From Candidatus Nitrosopelagicus sp. (GTDB taxonomy: Archaea > Thermoproteota > Nitrososphaeria > Nitrososphaerales > Nitrosopumilaceae), in assembly GCA_028343215.1 (NCBI GenBank), contig JAOLYB010000006.1, positions 1 through 50,728 of the forward strand: DNA of 50,728 nt. The letters run 5' to 3'. The notes beneath the pieces were generated by a model. It searched no databases. It worked only from the letters and a program-made list of their open reading frames with translations, and was not told the DNA's origin. Of this stretch, positions 50,006 to 50,728 are shown piece after piece. Both the position numbers and the translations under genes were made by a program. Every line of letters begins with the position of its first letter. Position 1 is the stretch's first letter.

Positions 50006-50728
50006 ATGAAGATAGTCATATCGGGTGCCGTTTTATTATTGATGTTATCAATCATCTCATTTGGAATGCCAACTTTTGCAAATGCACAATCTAATGAATT
50101 TCCACTAACTGTATCCACTGATTATCCTGGGTATGCAGAAAATAGTGAAATTATAATTTCTGGCAAAGTTAAAGAATCATCTTTATCTGAATATACCACT
50201 CCTGTTACCTTGATGGTTGTATCTCCTGATGGTAATATAGTAAAAATTGATCAATTAGCTCTTAATTCAAATAATGAATTTTCTACAACACTTGTTGCTG
50301 GCGGTCCACTTTGGAAAGCTGGCGGTGATTATACTGTAAAAGCAAATTATGGTGCACAAAAAGCCGAAACCACTTTCAATTATGCAGGCGGTAGTGGCTC
50401 AACTGCTCCGCCACCTCCACCACCTGAACCAACACCTGTGCCTGAACCAGTTATTGAAGAACCAGTTGCAATTATTGAAGAACCAGTTGCAATTATTGAA
50501 CCAGAACCAGAACCAGAACCAGAACCACAAGCACTATGTGGTGAGGGAACTGTAATGAAAGATGGTAAATGTGTTGCAGAACAAAAAGAAGGTGGCGGAT
50601 GTTTAATCGCAACAGCAGCATTTGGTTCTGAAATGGCACCACAAGTTCAATTCCTAAGAGAAATTAGAGATAACACCGTAATGACAACACAATCCGGTAC
50701 GGCATTCATGACAGGATTCAACCAATTC
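50006..50728 (+). CDS. Surface protein with Pro/Glu repeats and CFI-box (3' partial)
   Basis: Open from ATG 50006 to the window edge, 241 residues visible. Signal peptide (M-K-I-V-I-S then hydrophobic core to about residue 27, ending A-N-A). One Ig-like domain with P-L-T-V-S-T-D-Y-P-G-Y. A Pro/Glu-rich linker (E-P-V-A-I-I-E repeats, then E-P pairs), then C-L-I-A-T-A-A-F-G-S-E-M-A-P-Q-V-Q-F-L-R, the CFI-box seen at C-termini of thaumarchaeal exported proteins. A membrane helix should follow beyond the edge. Confidence 0.8.
   Translation, partial: MKIVISGAVLLLMLSIISFGMPTFANAQSNEFPLTVSTDYPGYAENSEIIISGKVKESSLSEYTTPVTLMVVSPDGNIVKIDQLALNSNNEFSTTLVAGGPLWKAGGDYTVKANYGAQKAETTFNYAGGSGSTAPPPPPPEPTPVPEPVIEEPVAIIEEPVAIIEPEPEPEPEPQALCGEGTVMKDGKCVAEQKEGGGCLIATAAFGSEMAPQVQFLREIRDNTVMTTQSGTAFMTGFNQF
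50440..50528 (+). repeat. Pro/Glu-coding low-complexity repeats
   Basis: Two copies of an 18-base gaaccagttgcaattatt unit preceded by a variant, then several gaacca hexamers. Encodes a spacer between the outer domain and the CFI-box. Confidence 0.8.

Overview
The window looks like chromosome from a marine ammonia-oxidising archaeon (Nitrososphaerota/Thaumarchaeota, Nitrosopumilus-like). This is judged from the protein content, not from a database match. The pointers are archaeal-type RpoN, S2, S4, S13, GluRS, translin, Bud32 and TYW1, a mevalonate/isopentenyl-phosphate-kinase isoprenoid cluster, an A1-like haem-copper oxidase next to a membrane-anchored tandem cupredoxin, a two-domain multicopper oxidase beside a ZIP transporter, an F420-NADP reductase, and a right-edge surface protein with a CFI-box. 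The DNA is AT-rich, coding is dense, gaps are short, and many genes have a TATA-like box about 25-35 bases before the start codon, as expected for leaderless archaeal transcripts. No gene-free stretch exceeds 300 bases, and no insertion sequence, prophage, CRISPR array or rRNA was seen.

Layout. 1-3.8 kb: the end of a very AT-rich surface-glycan cluster (glycosyltransferase-like protein, N-acetyl sugar amidotransferase, GNAT acetyltransferase, cytidylyltransferase). 3.8-9.1 kb: MtnA-type isomerase, a MIP18/PqqD-like fusion, tRNA-Arg, aminotransferase, flavin/F420-type oxidoreductase, F420-NADP reductase, histidine phosphatase. 9.1-12.8 kb: terminal oxidase operon with subunit II split into two genes, subunit I, tandem cupredoxin and a half-size CtaA. 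A CopC/YtkA-like membrane protein faces it and an SRPBCC protein follows. 14-26 kb: tRNAs Lys, Val and His, BCAT, aspartate kinase, a MurG-like transferase, two radical SAM enzymes (one TYW1), Bud32-RdgB, a CorA-like channel and a Rieske/UPF0147/methyltransferase operon. Two unlisted microgenes lie at 14735-14905 and 15943-16035.

26-35 kb: GNAT, FAH-family hydrolase, GluRS and a NikR-like regulator. Divergent from the regulator is a zinc/manganese-type ABC import operon with His/Asp-rich tracts in several products, a TPR protein ending in a (Asp-His)7 run, and a twin C2HC zinc-knuckle protein downstream. The operon is preceded by an 85-90 nt GC-rich segment that folds into a convincing nested helix. 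35-40 kb: one long operon, rpoN-eno-rpsB-mvk-ipk-idi-GGPP synthase. 40-46.6 kb: tRNA-Leu, translin, nnrE-MBL-CobT-like operon, glmS, rpsD, rpsM. 46.7-50.7 kb: small regulator-like protein, anchored Ig-like protein, multicopper oxidase-ZIP pair behind a tandem palindromic operator, and the surface protein cut by the window edge.

The strongest candidates for something undescribed are the metal-import operon with its structured leader and His-rich accessory proteins (29.9-34.9 kb), the isolated GC-rich microgene at 15.9-16.04 kb with a dyad over its promoter, and the palindrome-controlled multicopper oxidase/ZIP module.
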